Assembly (NCBI GenBank): GCA_947600345.1
Contig: CANQGC010000030.1
Span: forward strand, 1 to 17,627
Direction of reading: 5' to 3'
Source of the DNA: an uncultured Clostridia bacterium
Lineage (GTDB): Bacteria > Bacillota > Clostridia > Christensenellales > Aristaeellaceae
DNA: 17,627 nucleotides
Shown here: positions 1-8,229 of the stretch, piece by piece
How the letters are laid out: every line of letters begins with the position of its first letter
Numbering within the stretch: the stretch's first letter is position 1
Notes under the pieces: model-generated
Told to the model about the DNA's origin: nothing
What the model saw: the letters and a program-made list of their open reading frames with translations, nothing else
Database searches by the model: none
Translations under genes and position numbers: made by a program

Positions 1-240
1 CTTCACCGTGCCCAGGGAATTCACGCCCTTGCGCATCTGCTCCTCGTCCGCGAAGAATATGGAGGAGCCGAAGTCGATGCGCGCCGCGCGGATCACCGTC
101 TCGTCCGGCAGGTTTCGGTTTCCGCTGATGGAAACGTTGCGCACGACGAACACGTAGCGGAACACCACGAACGCCGCCAGCGCGATCAGCAGCACGATCA
201 ACAGCGCGATCCAGCCCAGCGGGCTCCGCCTTCTCCTCAC
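1..240 (-). CDS. ftsQ: FtsQ/DivIB cell division protein, N-terminal part (runs off left edge)
   Basis: Only the first 80 codons are in the window. The protein starts with a basic stretch (MRRRRSPLG), then one hydrophobic membrane segment (about residues 9-33). After it comes VRNVSISGNRNLPDETVIRAA, which fits the start of a POTRA domain (V..I.V.GN..L....I). This is the FtsQ/DivIB layout: a bitopic protein that joins FtsL and the other division scaffold proteins at the septum. The start is GTG at 240, with GGGAGG about 7 bases upstream in the 18-bp gap after ftsW. Its place directly after ftsW supports the call. The rest of the POTRA and beta domains lie outside the window. murG, which often sits between ftsW and ftsQ, is not here. 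The family is clear from topology and context although the fragment is short. Confidence 0.85.
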   Translation of the reverse strand, partial: MRRRRSPLGWIALLIVLLIALAAFVVFRYVFVVRNVSISGNRNLPDETVIRAARIDFGSSIFFADEEQMRKGVNSLGTVK

Positions 241-258
241 GTTCCTCGCCTCCCGTCG

Positions 259-1431
259 TCAATCGTCCCCAGGGCTATTGTTCTGCTCCGAAGCGGAGAT
301 ATTCATCAGGATCGCCGTCGCGCCCATCAGGATCGAGACGGAGGTTCCGCCCGCGCTGAAGAAGGGCAGCGGCAGCCCGGTGGTGGGCATCAGCCCGATC
401 ACCACGGCCACGTTCAATACGGTCTGCACGCCGATCATCGCCGAGATGCCCGCCGCCAGCATGGAGCCAAAGCGATCCCGGCAGCGAATCGCCACCCGCA
501 GGCCGAAGAACACGAAGGCCATGAAAAGCGCCAATATCGCCACGCAGCCCACCAGGCCCAGATCCTCGCCCACCACGGCGAATATGAAGTCCGACTCCGG
601 GTAGGGCAGGAAGGCGTACTTCTGCCGCCCCTTGCCCAGCCCCATGCCGAACAGCCCGCCCGAGCCGAAGGCTAAGAGCGACTGGGAGAGCTGGTAGCCC
701 TCGTTGCTCAGATAGGCGAAGGGATCCCGGAAGGACATCAGCCGCGCGCGGCGGTAGTCCTCGGACATCGCGTAGTAGCTCGCCAGCGCCATGCCGGAGC
801 ATCCGATCATGCCCAGGTGCAGCCAGCGCGCCCCGGCGACCATCACCATCACGGCGGAGACGATCAGTATGCTGCCCGCCGTGGACAGGTTCGGCTGGAG
901 CAGGATCAGCAGAAACGCGATCCCCGGGAACACGAACGCCGGAACCAGCCCTGTGAAGAGCTTCGTCACATCGAAGCTCCGGCGGCTCAGGAGCCGGGCC
1001 AGGTGCAGTATCACCGCGTACTTGGCCAGCTCCGAGGGCTGGAAGCTCACCGGCCCGAGGCGCAGCCAGCGCCGGGAGCCGTTGAGCATCCGCCCGATGC
1101 CCGGAATCGCCACCAGGATCAAAAGCGCCACGCTCGCCAGCAGCAGCGCGTTGGCGACCTTCGTGTTCGCCAGGATTCGATAGTCGATGCGCAGCAGCAC
1201 CAGCATCAGCACCGCGCCCACGGCGATGCCCATCAGCTGGGAGTAGACCTCCGCCAGCGCGCTTCCGCCGTCCTGGGCGTTGTAGAAGCTCGCCGCATAG
1301 AGCACGGTCAGCCCGCAGGCCAGCAGCAGCACGAAGCTGACCATCAGCCCCCGGTCCACGCCCCGAAACAACACAAACTTCCTCCGCGGCCTCGCCGCGG
1401 CCTTCGCACCGGATGCGGCGCGAAGGGTCAA
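259..1431 (-). CDS. ftsW: FtsW, SEDS-family septal peptidoglycan polymerase
   Basis: A 390-residue multi-pass membrane protein, usual length for FtsW/RodA/SpoVE. Family motifs are visible: GSRRWLRLGPVSFQPSELAK (residues 118-137), PESDFIFAVVGEDLG (278-292) and GLPLPFFSAGGTS (352-364). Asp281 in PESDF matches the aspartate known to be essential in SEDS glycosyltransferases. The protein polymerises lipid II together with a class B PBP, here presumably the PASTA protein upstream. Its position in a dcw cluster next to ftsQ favours FtsW over RodA or SpoVE. The longest start is TTG at 1431, overlapping the murD stop (TTGA). A GTG at 1374 has a much better ribosome site (GGAGG, 6-base spacing), so the true protein may lack the first 19 residues. 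That segment (rich in Arg, Ala and Lys) is not a conserved part of the family. Confidence 0.95.
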   Translation of the reverse strand: MTLRAASGAKAAARPRRKFVLFRGVDRGLMVSFVLLLACGLTVLYAASFYNAQDGGSALAEVYSQLMGIAVGAVLMLVLLRIDYRILANTKVANALLLASVALLILVAIPGIGRMLNGSRRWLRLGPVSFQPSELAKYAVILHLARLLSRRSFDVTKLFTGLVPAFVFPGIAFLLILLQPNLSTAGSILIVSAVMVMVAGARWLHLGMIGCSGMALASYYAMSEDYRRARLMSFRDPFAYLSNEGYQLSQSLLAFGSGGLFGMGLGKGRQKYAFLPYPESDFIFAVVGEDLGLVGCVAILALFMAFVFFGLRVAIRCRDRFGSMLAAGISAMIGVQTVLNVAVVIGLMPTTGLPLPFFSAGGTSVSILMGATAILMNISASEQNNSPGDD

Positions 1432-2795
1432 GCTCCCTTGCTCTCCAGGCGGCCCACGATCTCCTTGAAGATGCGCCCGCGCGCCTCGTAGTCCACGAAC
1501 ATGTCAAAGCTCGCGCAGCTGGGCGAGAGCAGCACGTTCCAGCCGGGCTGGGCGATCTCGAAGGCGCGGCGGATGGCGGCCTCGAAGTCGCTGCCCGCGT
1601 GCTCCCAGTCGTGGAAGCCCACCTTCTCCAGCGTCTCTTCAAACTGCTTGGCGGTCACGCCGATGAGCACCGCGTGCTCGATGGGGAACTTGCGCATCTC
1701 CTCGCACAGCGGCGTGAAGTCGGTATGCTTGTCGTAGCCGCCCAGGATGATGACCGTCGGCCGGTTCATCGCCCGCACGGCCCAGATGGAGGAATCCACG
1801 TTCGTGCCCTTGGAGTCGTTGATGAAGCGCACGCCGTCCAACTCTCGCGTGAACTCGATGCGGTGCTCCACGCCCTGGAAGGTCGAAAGCGTGTGCCGGA
1901 TGACCTCCGGCGCGACGCCCGCGCACATGGCCATCACGGTGGCCGCCAGCGCGTTCTGCAGATTGTGGCGGCCGGGGATGTTGACCTCGCTCACCGGGCA
2001 GACCCGCACCGCGCTCGCGTTCTCGCCGAACACGATCCAGCCGTCGCGCACGAAGGCGCCGAAGTCCACGCCCTCCCCCTCGCTGAACCAGGCCACCTTC
2101 GCGGGCGTGCGCTTCGCCATGTCCCGGGTCACGGGATCGTCGTAGTTCAATACGGTGTACTCGTCCGGCGTCTGGTTTTCGAAGATGCGCTCCTTCAGGG
2201 CGATGTAGCGCTCCATCGTGCCGTGGCGGTTGAGGTGATCCTCGGAGATGTTCAGCACGGCGCTGACCATCGGGTGGAACTGCGCGCTGGTCTCCATCAT
2301 GAATGAGGAGATCTCGCAGACGGTCACGTCCTCGTCGGTCATGCCCGGCACCGCGCCGGAGTAGGGTATGCCGATGTTGCCCACCACGTGGGTGGTGAAT
2401 CCGGCGTTCTTGAAGATTTCGCCCAGCAGCGTCACGGTGGTGGTCTTGCCGTTGGTACCGGTCAGCGCCAGCAGCCTGCCCTTCGACTCGCGGTAGGCGT
2501 ACTCCACCTCGCCCACGACCTCGATGCCGAGCTCCTTCGCCCGAACCATCGCCGGATGGGTCAGCGGAATGCCCGGGCTGACCACCAGCATGTCGACGCC
2601 GTCCAGCAGCTTCTCCGGCTCCCCCTCGCCGAGCGCGAGCTTCGCGCCCTTGCGCTCGATCTCGTCCAGCGCGCCCTCGAACTTCTCGCGCTCCTTGGTA
2701 TCGCAGGCCAGCACCTCCCAGCCGCGAAGCAGCAGCAGCTCGCTCACCGCGATGCCGCTGCGCGCCAGTCCCAGAACCATCGCCCTCTTTGCCAT
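1428..2795 (-). CDS. murD: UDP-N-acetylmuramoyl-L-alanine--D-glutamate ligase
   Basis: A 455-residue cytoplasmic Mur ligase that adds D-glutamate to UDP-MurNAc-L-Ala using ATP. The N-terminal nucleotide-sugar fold begins with VLGLARSGIAVSELL. The ATP-binding loop is LTGTNGKTTT at about residues 113-122. The central domain has SEDHLNRHGTMERYIALK, and the C-terminal domain has FINDSKGTN, a typical MurD signature that helps separate it from MurC, MurE and MurF. Length matches the family (about 440-460). The ATG at 2795 is preceded by GAGGAGG about 10 bases upstream. The stop overlaps the ftsW start, so the two are probably translationally coupled. Upstream there is a 79-bp gap after mraY containing a strong hairpin. 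Confidence 0.96.
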   Translation of the reverse strand: MAKRAMVLGLARSGIAVSELLLLRGWEVLACDTKEREKFEGALDEIERKGAKLALGEGEPEKLLDGVDMLVVSPGIPLTHPAMVRAKELGIEVVGEVEYAYRESKGRLLALTGTNGKTTTVTLLGEIFKNAGFTTHVVGNIGIPYSGAVPGMTDEDVTVCEISSFMMETSAQFHPMVSAVLNISEDHLNRHGTMERYIALKERIFENQTPDEYTVLNYDDPVTRDMAKRTPAKVAWFSEGEGVDFGAFVRDGWIVFGENASAVRVCPVSEVNIPGRHNLQNALAATVMAMCAGVAPEVIRHTLSTFQGVEHRIEFTRELDGVRFINDSKGTNVDSSIWAVRAMNRPTVIILGGYDKHTDFTPLCEEMRKFPIEHAVLIGVTAKQFEETLEKVGFHDWEHAGSDFEAAIRRAFEIAQPGWNVLLSPSCASFDMFVDYEARGRIFKEIVGRLESKGA

Positions 2796-2828
2796 CGGAA
2801 AGAATCCTCCTCAATAATCAGTCGTGAA

Positions 2829-2855
2829 GGGCGGCGCGGCACCGCCGCACCGCCC
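2829..2855 (-). other. GC-rich hairpin between mraY and murD
   Basis: Arms 2829-2840 and 2844-2855 pair over 12 bp (one G-U wobble in the leftward transcript) around a 3-base loop. The sequence after it in the transcript (UUCACGACUG) has no U-run, so it does not look like a classical intrinsic terminator. It lies 20 bases past the mraY stop and about 34 bases before the murD start. It may shield the mraY mRNA end, cause partial attenuation, or act as an RNA processing site. The structure is directly visible; the role is inference. Confidence 0.6.
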
Positions 2856-2874
2856 CTCCGGTATCGCAGGAAAG

Positions 2875-3885
2875 TCAGGCCACGAAGCCCAGCATCGTCA
2901 GCAGGCACAGCGCGGCGGTGACCAGGTAGTAGCTCGTCACCACCCGCGTCTCCGGGATGCCGGAGAGCTCGAAGTGGTGGTGCAGCGGCGCCATCTTGAA
3001 CACGCGCTTGCCTTCACCGGTCTTCTTCTTGGTGTACTTGAAGTAGCTCACCTGGATGATGTCCGACAGGCTGGAGACGAACATCGTGATCGCGATGATG
3101 GGCAGCAGCAGCGAAAGCTTCGTCACCATCGCCATCCCCACCAGCGTGCCGCCGATGAAGAAGGAGCCCACGTCGCCCATGAACACGCGGGCCGGATAGC
3201 CGTTGAAGCGCAGGAAGCACATCAGCGAGCCCGCCATCGCCGCGGCGAAGATGGCGGTGTTGAGCAGGTTGCCCCGGTTGCCCTCGTCCGCCAGCGACAT
3301 GGTGAAGGCGATCAGCATCATCGTGATGAAGTCGATCATCGAGCAGCCCGCCAGCAGGCCGTCCAGGCCGTCCAGCAGGTTTGCGGAGTTGACCGTGCCC
3401 ACCAGCACGAACACCATCACCGGGATGTAGAGCACGCCGAGGTTCCACTCCGCGTTGACGAAGGGGATCGTCCAGCTCGAGCCCACCGAGGGCGTCAGGT
3501 ACGCCCAGACCGCCAGGCCGATGGACAGTATGATCTGCGGCACCAGCTTCTGCTTGGGCGTCAGGCCCTCGTGGCGCTTCAGGTGCACCTTGATGAAGTC
3601 GTCCACGAAGCCGATGGCCCCGAAGCCCAGCGCCGAGACCAGTATCATCCACAGGTAGACGCTGCCCGCGCCGCCCTTGGACAGCGCCACGCCCACGACC
3701 AGCGCGCCCGGCGCAAAGATCAGGCCGCCCATCGTGGGCGTGCCCTGCTTCTTCATGTGGCTCTGGGGGCCGAGGTCGTAGATCGTCTGGCCGAACTTCA
3801 GCTTCTTCAGCCACGGAATCATGATCGGGCCAAGAACGAAGGTCACGGCGAACGCCGCGATGATCGCCCAAATCAGCCTTTGCAT
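2875..3885 (-). CDS. mraY: Phospho-N-acetylmuramoyl-pentapeptide transferase (MraY)
   Basis: A 336-residue polytopic membrane enzyme that moves phospho-MurNAc-pentapeptide to undecaprenyl phosphate, making lipid I. Seen in order: KKQGTPTMGGLIF, the catalytic FVDDFIK aspartate pair, HEGLTPKQKLV, ANLLDGLDGLLAG with the third conserved aspartate, YPARVFMGDVGS, and the C-terminal HHHFELSGIPETRVV histidine motif. Length fits (B. subtilis MraY is about 324). The start chosen is ATG at 3885, where MQRLIWAII begins the first membrane segment and GGAGGGG lies 8 bases upstream. A longer in-frame start at 3942 would add 19 residues unlike MraY. murE ends 160 bp upstream; murF, normally between them, is missing. 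Confidence 0.97.
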   Translation of the reverse strand: MQRLIWAIIAAFAVTFVLGPIMIPWLKKLKFGQTIYDLGPQSHMKKQGTPTMGGLIFAPGALVVGVALSKGGAGSVYLWMILVSALGFGAIGFVDDFIKVHLKRHEGLTPKQKLVPQIILSIGLAVWAYLTPSVGSSWTIPFVNAEWNLGVLYIPVMVFVLVGTVNSANLLDGLDGLLAGCSMIDFITMMLIAFTMSLADEGNRGNLLNTAIFAAAMAGSLMCFLRFNGYPARVFMGDVGSFFIGGTLVGMAMVTKLSLLLPIIAITMFVSSLSDIIQVSYFKYTKKKTGEGKRVFKMAPLHHHFELSGIPETRVVTSYYLVTAALCLLTMLGFVA

Positions 3886-4045
3886 CTTATGTTCCCCTCC
3901 AATTTGCCCGCGGCGCGGCCAAAGCGGGCGCGCCGCCGCCATTCTGCCGCCGGACCGCTCCGGCGCTCTTCCCCATTATACCCCGGCCGGGGCGGCGATT
4001 CCAGCAAGTTTAGGATAAATCCTGCGCAACTGCAAACCCGGCGCC
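3886..4045 (-). other. murE-mraY gap at the usual murF position
   Basis: This 160-bp spacer is long for the cluster and codes for nothing convincing. Reading leftward it holds a perfect 12-bp palindrome CCCCGGCCGGGG (3981-3992), a TATAAT immediately after it, a 6-bp hairpin with a 4-base loop (3949-3964), a very GC-rich stretch, and the mraY ribosome site. No remnant of murF was recognised in it. Confidence 0.6.
3975..4003 (-). promoter_or_regulatory. Possible internal promoter for mraY
   Basis: A perfect TATAAT lies at 3980-3975 on the minus strand, about 90 bases before the mraY start, in otherwise GC-rich DNA. The -35 is poor: with a 17-base spacer it would be TGGAAT (4003-3998). No TG extended -10 is present (GGGTATAAT). 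The adjacent GC palindrome falls in the spacer. It would make sense as a secondary promoter for mraY-murD-ftsW-ftsQ, but only the -10 supports it. Confidence 0.35.
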
Positions 4046-5503
4046 CTAGTCCAGCATCTCCTTCAACAGCTCCGCCACCACGATCTTCTCGTTGAAGGGG
4101 TAGCGCACGCCCTTGATCTCCTGGTAGGTCTCGTGGCCCTTGCCCGCCAGCACGATCACGTCCGAGGGCTCCGCCTTCTTCAGCGCGTAGCGGATGGCCT
4201 CCCGGCGGTTTTCGATCACCACGTACTCGCAGCCGGTGCCCTTGATGCCCTCCTCGATGGCGTCAAGGATCGCCATGGGCTCCTCGTTGCGGGGGTTGTC
4301 GCTGGTCAGTATGCAGTAGTCCGCCAGCTCCCCGGCGATGGCGCCCATCAGCGGCCGCTTCGCCGTGTCCCGGTTGCCACCGCAGCCGAAGAGCGCGATC
4401 ATGCGGCCCTTCGTGGTCTGGCGCACGGCGCGCAGTATGTTCTCCAGGCTGTCCGGCGAGTGGGCGTAGTCCAGGATCACGCGGTAGGGCGTGTTGGTCT
4501 CCAGCAGCTCGATGCGGCCCGGAACCGCGCGCACGTCCTCCAGGCCCCTGCGGATCGCCTCCTCGTGCACGTCCATGCACACGCAGATGCCCGCCGCCAG
4601 CAGCGCGTTGTACACGTTAAAGATGCCGGCCAGCTTCAGCGCCACCGCCGTGCGGAAGTGCTTGTGCCAGGACATCAGGAAGGACGAGCCGCGCTCGTTG
4701 ATCTCGATGTCGTTGGCGTACACGTCGCTGCCCTCGCGGATGCCGATGCGCAGCGCCTCCCGGCCGAGGGCGCGCATGCCCGAGGCCACGCGGTCGTCGT
4801 CGGCGTTGTAGATGATCTTCCTCGTGACCGCGGGGTCGAAGAAGCGCATCTTGCAGTCGAAGTAGCTGTCCATGGTGTCGAAGAAGTCCAGGTGGTCCTG
4901 GGAGAAGTTCGAGAACGCGCCCACCTCAAGCTCGATGCCCGCCAGCCGGTTGAAGGCCAGCGCGTGGGCCGAGACCTCCATGATCACGCAGTCGCAGCCC
5001 GCGTCCGCCATCCTGGCGAGCATCTCCTGGGTCTCGATGGGGTCCGGCGTGGTGAGCTTCGCGGGGATGGTCTCCTCGCCGATCATCGAGCAGACAGTGC
5101 CGATCAGGCCGACCTTCATTCCCGCCTCCTCGAGGATCGACTTCAGCAGGAAGCTGGTGGTCGTCTTGCCCTTGGTGCCGGTGATGCCCAGCATCCGCAT
5201 GCGCTTCGCGGGGTTTCCGTGGAACTGGGCCGCCACGTAGGAGGTGGCGCTTCGGGCGTCCTCCACGATGACCTGCGGCACGGGCAGCGGCAATTCGCGC
5301 TCCACCAGCAGCGCCGCCGCGCCGCTCTCCACGGCCTGCGGCGCGAAGCGGTGAGCGTCCATGCGCATTCCCGGCGTGCAGATGAACAGGTCTCCCTTCT
5401 GCACCCGCCTGGAATCCGCGCAGACGTTTGAAATCTCGATGTCACCATCCCCGGCAATCCGCACGGAGCCCGGGATCGTTCCGACCAATTCCTTCAGCTT
5501 CAT
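4046..5503 (-). CDS. murE: UDP-MurNAc-tripeptide synthetase, meso-diaminopimelate type (MurE)
   Basis: A 485-residue cytoplasmic Mur ligase adding the third residue of the stem peptide. The ATP loop GITGTKGKTTTS is at about 106-117, SQDHLDFFDTMDSYFDCK lies in the central domain, and LDYAHSPDSLENIL starts the C-terminal domain. Residues 402-405 are DNPR, the motif that in characterised MurE enzymes binds meso-DAP; lysine-adding enzymes differ there. The organism therefore probably has DAP-type peptidoglycan. The start is set at ATG 5503 (MKLKELVG, preceded by AGGGGG with 8-base spacing). A GTG at 5551 overlapping the PBP stop would add 16 residues with no family resemblance. It follows the PBP gene by 44 bp. 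Confidence 0.96.
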   Translation of the reverse strand: MKLKELVGTIPGSVRIAGDGDIEISNVCADSRRVQKGDLFICTPGMRMDAHRFAPQAVESGAAALLVERELPLPVPQVIVEDARSATSYVAAQFHGNPAKRMRMLGITGTKGKTTTSFLLKSILEEAGMKVGLIGTVCSMIGEETIPAKLTTPDPIETQEMLARMADAGCDCVIMEVSAHALAFNRLAGIELEVGAFSNFSQDHLDFFDTMDSYFDCKMRFFDPAVTRKIIYNADDDRVASGMRALGREALRIGIREGSDVYANDIEINERGSSFLMSWHKHFRTAVALKLAGIFNVYNALLAAGICVCMDVHEEAIRRGLEDVRAVPGRIELLETNTPYRVILDYAHSPDSLENILRAVRQTTKGRMIALFGCGGNRDTAKRPLMGAIAGELADYCILTSDNPRNEEPMAILDAIEEGIKGTGCEYVVIENRREAIRYALKKAEPSDVIVLAGKGHETYQEIKGVRYPFNEKIVVAELLKEMLD

Positions 5504-5547
5504 TCGGCATCCCCCTGTACTTTGTCCCAAGGCGCCTCCCCCATTCC

Positions 5548-7680
5548 TCACGGCGGCTCGAACGTCACCGCCACCGAGGCCGTGGGGAAGATCTCCTCAC
5601 CGGCGACCGGAACCTGCGAAACCGCAAGCCCGCCGCCCTCGATTTCCATCTTTAGTCCGTAGGAGCGCAGCAGTCGGTTGGCCTCCAGCACCGACAGCCC
5701 CGTCACATCCGGCACCGCCACCCGGGCGTTGCCGCTCAAATCGGTCAGCTGCTCCACGTAGAGCATCATCAGCGAGCCTTCCGTCATCTCCGCCCCCGCC
5801 GCCGGGAGCTGGCCGGTGACGGTGCCGCCGGTTCCGTCGAACACGAAGTCCAGACCGGCCTCCCGAACGGCGGCCTCGGCCTCCGAAAGCGTCAGGCCCG
5901 TGACGTCGGGCACCTCCACCTCGCGGGGCGCTTCGCCCTCGATCTCCGGCGCGATGCCCAGGTACATCAGCGTCTGCTCCAATATCTGCTTGGCGTAGGG
6001 CGCGGCCGTGACGGAGCCGAAGTCCACCGGCACGTCCGCCTCCTCCACGATCACCAGCACCGCGACCTTCGGGTCGTCGATGGGCGCGAAGCCCACGAAG
6101 GAGCCGATGTGCTTGTCGGACGACACCGCGCCGTCCACGTACACCTGGGCCGTGCCCGTCTTGCCGCCGATGCGGTAGCCGGGCACCTGGGCGTTCTTGC
6201 CGCCGCCGTCGCGCACCACGCCCTCCAGCAGTGCGCGCATCGTAGCGGAGGTCTCCGGGGAGATGGGGTTCGACCGGACAACCGTCTCGCCCCGCTCGAT
6301 GATCTCGCCGCTTCCGTCGGCGATGGACTTCACAATGTAGGGCCTGAGCAGCCTTCCGCCGTTGACCGCTGCGCTGGCGGCGGTGAGCAGCTGCAGCGGC
6401 GTGACCGCCACACTCTGGCCGAAGCCGATGCGCGCGATGTCCACGCGCTTGCAGTTGGCCTCGGAGATCAGTATGCCCCCGGCCTCGCCGGGCAGATGCT
6501 CGACGCCCGTAGGCTTGCCCAGGCCGAAGGCCTCCATGTAATCGTAAAAGCGCTCGACGCCCAGCCGCAGGCCCATCTCCACGAACACCGGGTTGCAGGA
6601 GTTCTGCAGGGCCTCCGCGAAGGTCTCCGCCTCGTGGGGATCGCCCCAGCAGCGGATGCGCCCGCCGTCCACCACCACCGAGCCCGAGCAGTAGAAGCCC
6701 TCGTCCACCTGCACGAGGCCGGCGTCCAGCGCCGAGGAGGCGGTGATGATCTTGAAGGTCGAGCCCGGCTCGTAGGCGTCGGTCACGCAGCGGTTGCGCA
6801 TGCGCTCGGTGAGCGTATCCACGTCGTCGCGCGGCGGATTGTTCAGGTCGTAGTCCGGCTGGTTGACCATGGCCAGTATCTCGCCGGTGCCGGGGTCCAT
6901 CACCAGCACGCGCACGGCCCTGGCCGCGTTCACGCTCAACGCCTCCCGGGCCGCCCGCTCGGCGAAGCTCTGGATCGAGGCGTCGATGGTCAGCGTCACG
7001 CTGCCGCCCTCCACCGCCGGTATGTACTCGCTGGCGGAGTAGCTGAGCTCCCGGCCCCGACCGTCGATCTCCTCCAGCACCCGCCCGGCCTTGCCGGAGA
7101 GGTAGCTGTCCAGCGACTGCTCCAGCCCCGCCTGGCCCACGCCGTCGATGGTGGTGAGCCCAAGGATCTGGCAGGCCAGCTCGCCCATCGGATAGTAGCG
7201 CTTGCTCTCCTCCTCCAGGTAGATGCCGTCCAGCGCGCCCGCCCCGCTCTCCCTGTCCCGGGCCATCAGGGCCTTGATCTCCTGGGCGGTCTCCCGGGGC
7301 AGCTGGCGCTTGAGCGTCGTGCCGCCCTTCGTCCTATCGGAGGCGCGCTTGATGATGGTCTCCTCCGGCACGTCGATCACCGGCGAGAGCACGCGCGCCA
7401 GCTCCCCGGCATCCTTCACCTGGCGGGGACTGACGGAGAGCGTGTAGGCGGTGGCGCTCTGGGCGAGCACCGCGCCGTTGCGGTCAAGTATGCGGCCGCG
7501 GGTGGGGCGGATGCTGCTCTCGCTCGTCCACTGGGACTGGGCGCGCAGCTGAAGCTCCTCCCCCTGCAGAATCTGCAGCTGGAACAGCCGCGCGCTCAGC
7601 AGCAGAAACAGCGCCAGGAACGCGGTCATCAACAGCGCAAGGCGGCGACGGATGACAGGTCCCGTGAGAACCAATCGCAT
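5548..7680 (-). CDS. ftsI: Class B penicillin-binding protein with two PASTA domains (FtsI/SpoVD family)
   Basis: A 710-residue transpeptidase that cross-links septal peptidoglycan, anchored by one N-terminal membrane segment (about 12-32). The dimerisation region includes RPTRGRILDRNGAVLA (58-73). The transpeptidase domain has the three catalytic motifs: STFK with Ser307 and Lys310, SCN at 361-363, and KTG at 507-509. Two PASTA domains follow (about 588-643 and 654-709), each opening with VPDVTGL. B. subtilis PBP2B has two PASTA domains and SpoVD one, so count leans to the vegetative type, but position in the cluster cannot decide between septal and sporulation roles. The ATG at 7680 directly abuts its GGGGAGGG, which is too close. 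TTG at 7674 (codon 3) has about 7-base spacing and may be the real start. ftsL ends 18 bp upstream. Confidence 0.94.
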   Translation of the reverse strand: MRLVLTGPVIRRRLALLMTAFLALFLLLSARLFQLQILQGEELQLRAQSQWTSESSIRPTRGRILDRNGAVLAQSATAYTLSVSPRQVKDAGELARVLSPVIDVPEETIIKRASDRTKGGTTLKRQLPRETAQEIKALMARDRESGAGALDGIYLEEESKRYYPMGELACQILGLTTIDGVGQAGLEQSLDSYLSGKAGRVLEEIDGRGRELSYSASEYIPAVEGGSVTLTIDASIQSFAERAAREALSVNAARAVRVLVMDPGTGEILAMVNQPDYDLNNPPRDDVDTLTERMRNRCVTDAYEPGSTFKIITASSALDAGLVQVDEGFYCSGSVVVDGGRIRCWGDPHEAETFAEALQNSCNPVFVEMGLRLGVERFYDYMEAFGLGKPTGVEHLPGEAGGILISEANCKRVDIARIGFGQSVAVTPLQLLTAASAAVNGGRLLRPYIVKSIADGSGEIIERGETVVRSNPISPETSATMRALLEGVVRDGGGKNAQVPGYRIGGKTGTAQVYVDGAVSSDKHIGSFVGFAPIDDPKVAVLVIVEEADVPVDFGSVTAAPYAKQILEQTLMYLGIAPEIEGEAPREVEVPDVTGLTLSEAEAAVREAGLDFVFDGTGGTVTGQLPAAGAEMTEGSLMMLYVEQLTDLSGNARVAVPDVTGLSVLEANRLLRSYGLKMEIEGGGLAVSQVPVAGEEIFPTASVAVTFEPP

Positions 7681-7698
7681 CCCTCCCCGCCGAAAGCA

Positions 7699-8088
7699 CT
7701 AATTCTGGATGCCCTCCGTGCCGGCGATGCCGGCCGCCTGGGCAGACGCGCCCGAATCGCCGCTGCGCGCCACGTTGACGACGCGAATCTGCGACTCGCT
7801 GGGCTGCTCCATGCCGAGCTGCCGCGCGCGCACCGCGATGGACTCCAGATTGTGGAACTGATTGATGCTCAGCTCCAGGTTCTCCGCGTTGGCGGAGAGC
7901 TCCTCGATCTCGCCCTCCAGAACGGAGGCGCGCTTGCTCTGGGAGGATACGCGCGCAAGCATCGTCACCTGCATGAACATGCCCGCGAACAGCACCGCGC
8001 ACGCCAGCACCAGCAGCGCGCGGCTGCGGGCGTTCCGGCTCCTGCTCCCGCGCCTGCGGGCGCCGGGCGTCCCTCTCTGCACTGTCAT
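7699..8088 (-). CDS. ftsL: FtsL-like septum protein
   Basis: A 129-residue bitopic protein. It has a very basic N-terminus (residues 4-22), one membrane segment (about 25-43), and a heptad-like region SKRASVLEGEIEELSANAENLELSINQ typical of a short coiled coil. This is followed by HNLESIAVRARQLGMEQPSESQIRVV, which resembles the FtsL/DivIC end (A...LGM..P...Q). The last 25 residues are Ala/Gly/Ser-rich and look unstructured. FtsL-family proteins bind FtsQ/DivIB and help activate FtsW and the class B PBP. The start is ATG 8088 with AGGGGA 7 bases upstream. A longer frame from 8205 adds 39 residues that precede the basic tail and look like leader. It is the first gene of the cluster here; rsmH, usually just before it, is absent. 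Confidence 0.82.
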   Translation of the reverse strand: MTVQRGTPGARRRGSRSRNARSRALLVLACAVLFAGMFMQVTMLARVSSQSKRASVLEGEIEELSANAENLELSINQFHNLESIAVRARQLGMEQPSESQIRVVNVARSGDSGASAQAAGIAGTEGIQN

Positions 8089-8229
8089 AGTATTCCCCTG
8101 CCTCCTCTCGAAGAACCGCCTCCCCGCCGAAATGGCAGGAAGCGCTCCCGTTTCACCTGTACCTATGTCCCGGGGACGAAAAACATGCGGCGATGGATAC
8201 ATCACGCCTGACGCTCCATTGTCACAAAC

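Noticed and set aside
8089..8205. A 39-residue N-terminal extension of FtsL from ATG 8205
   Set aside because: The extension precedes the basic tail and membrane segment expected at the N-terminus of FtsL, and ATG 8088 has its own good ribosome site.
6109..8211. A 700-codon plus-strand frame opposite the PBP and ftsL genes
   Set aside because: The composition is that of a shadow frame. The opposite strand encodes a complete PBP with all catalytic motifs.
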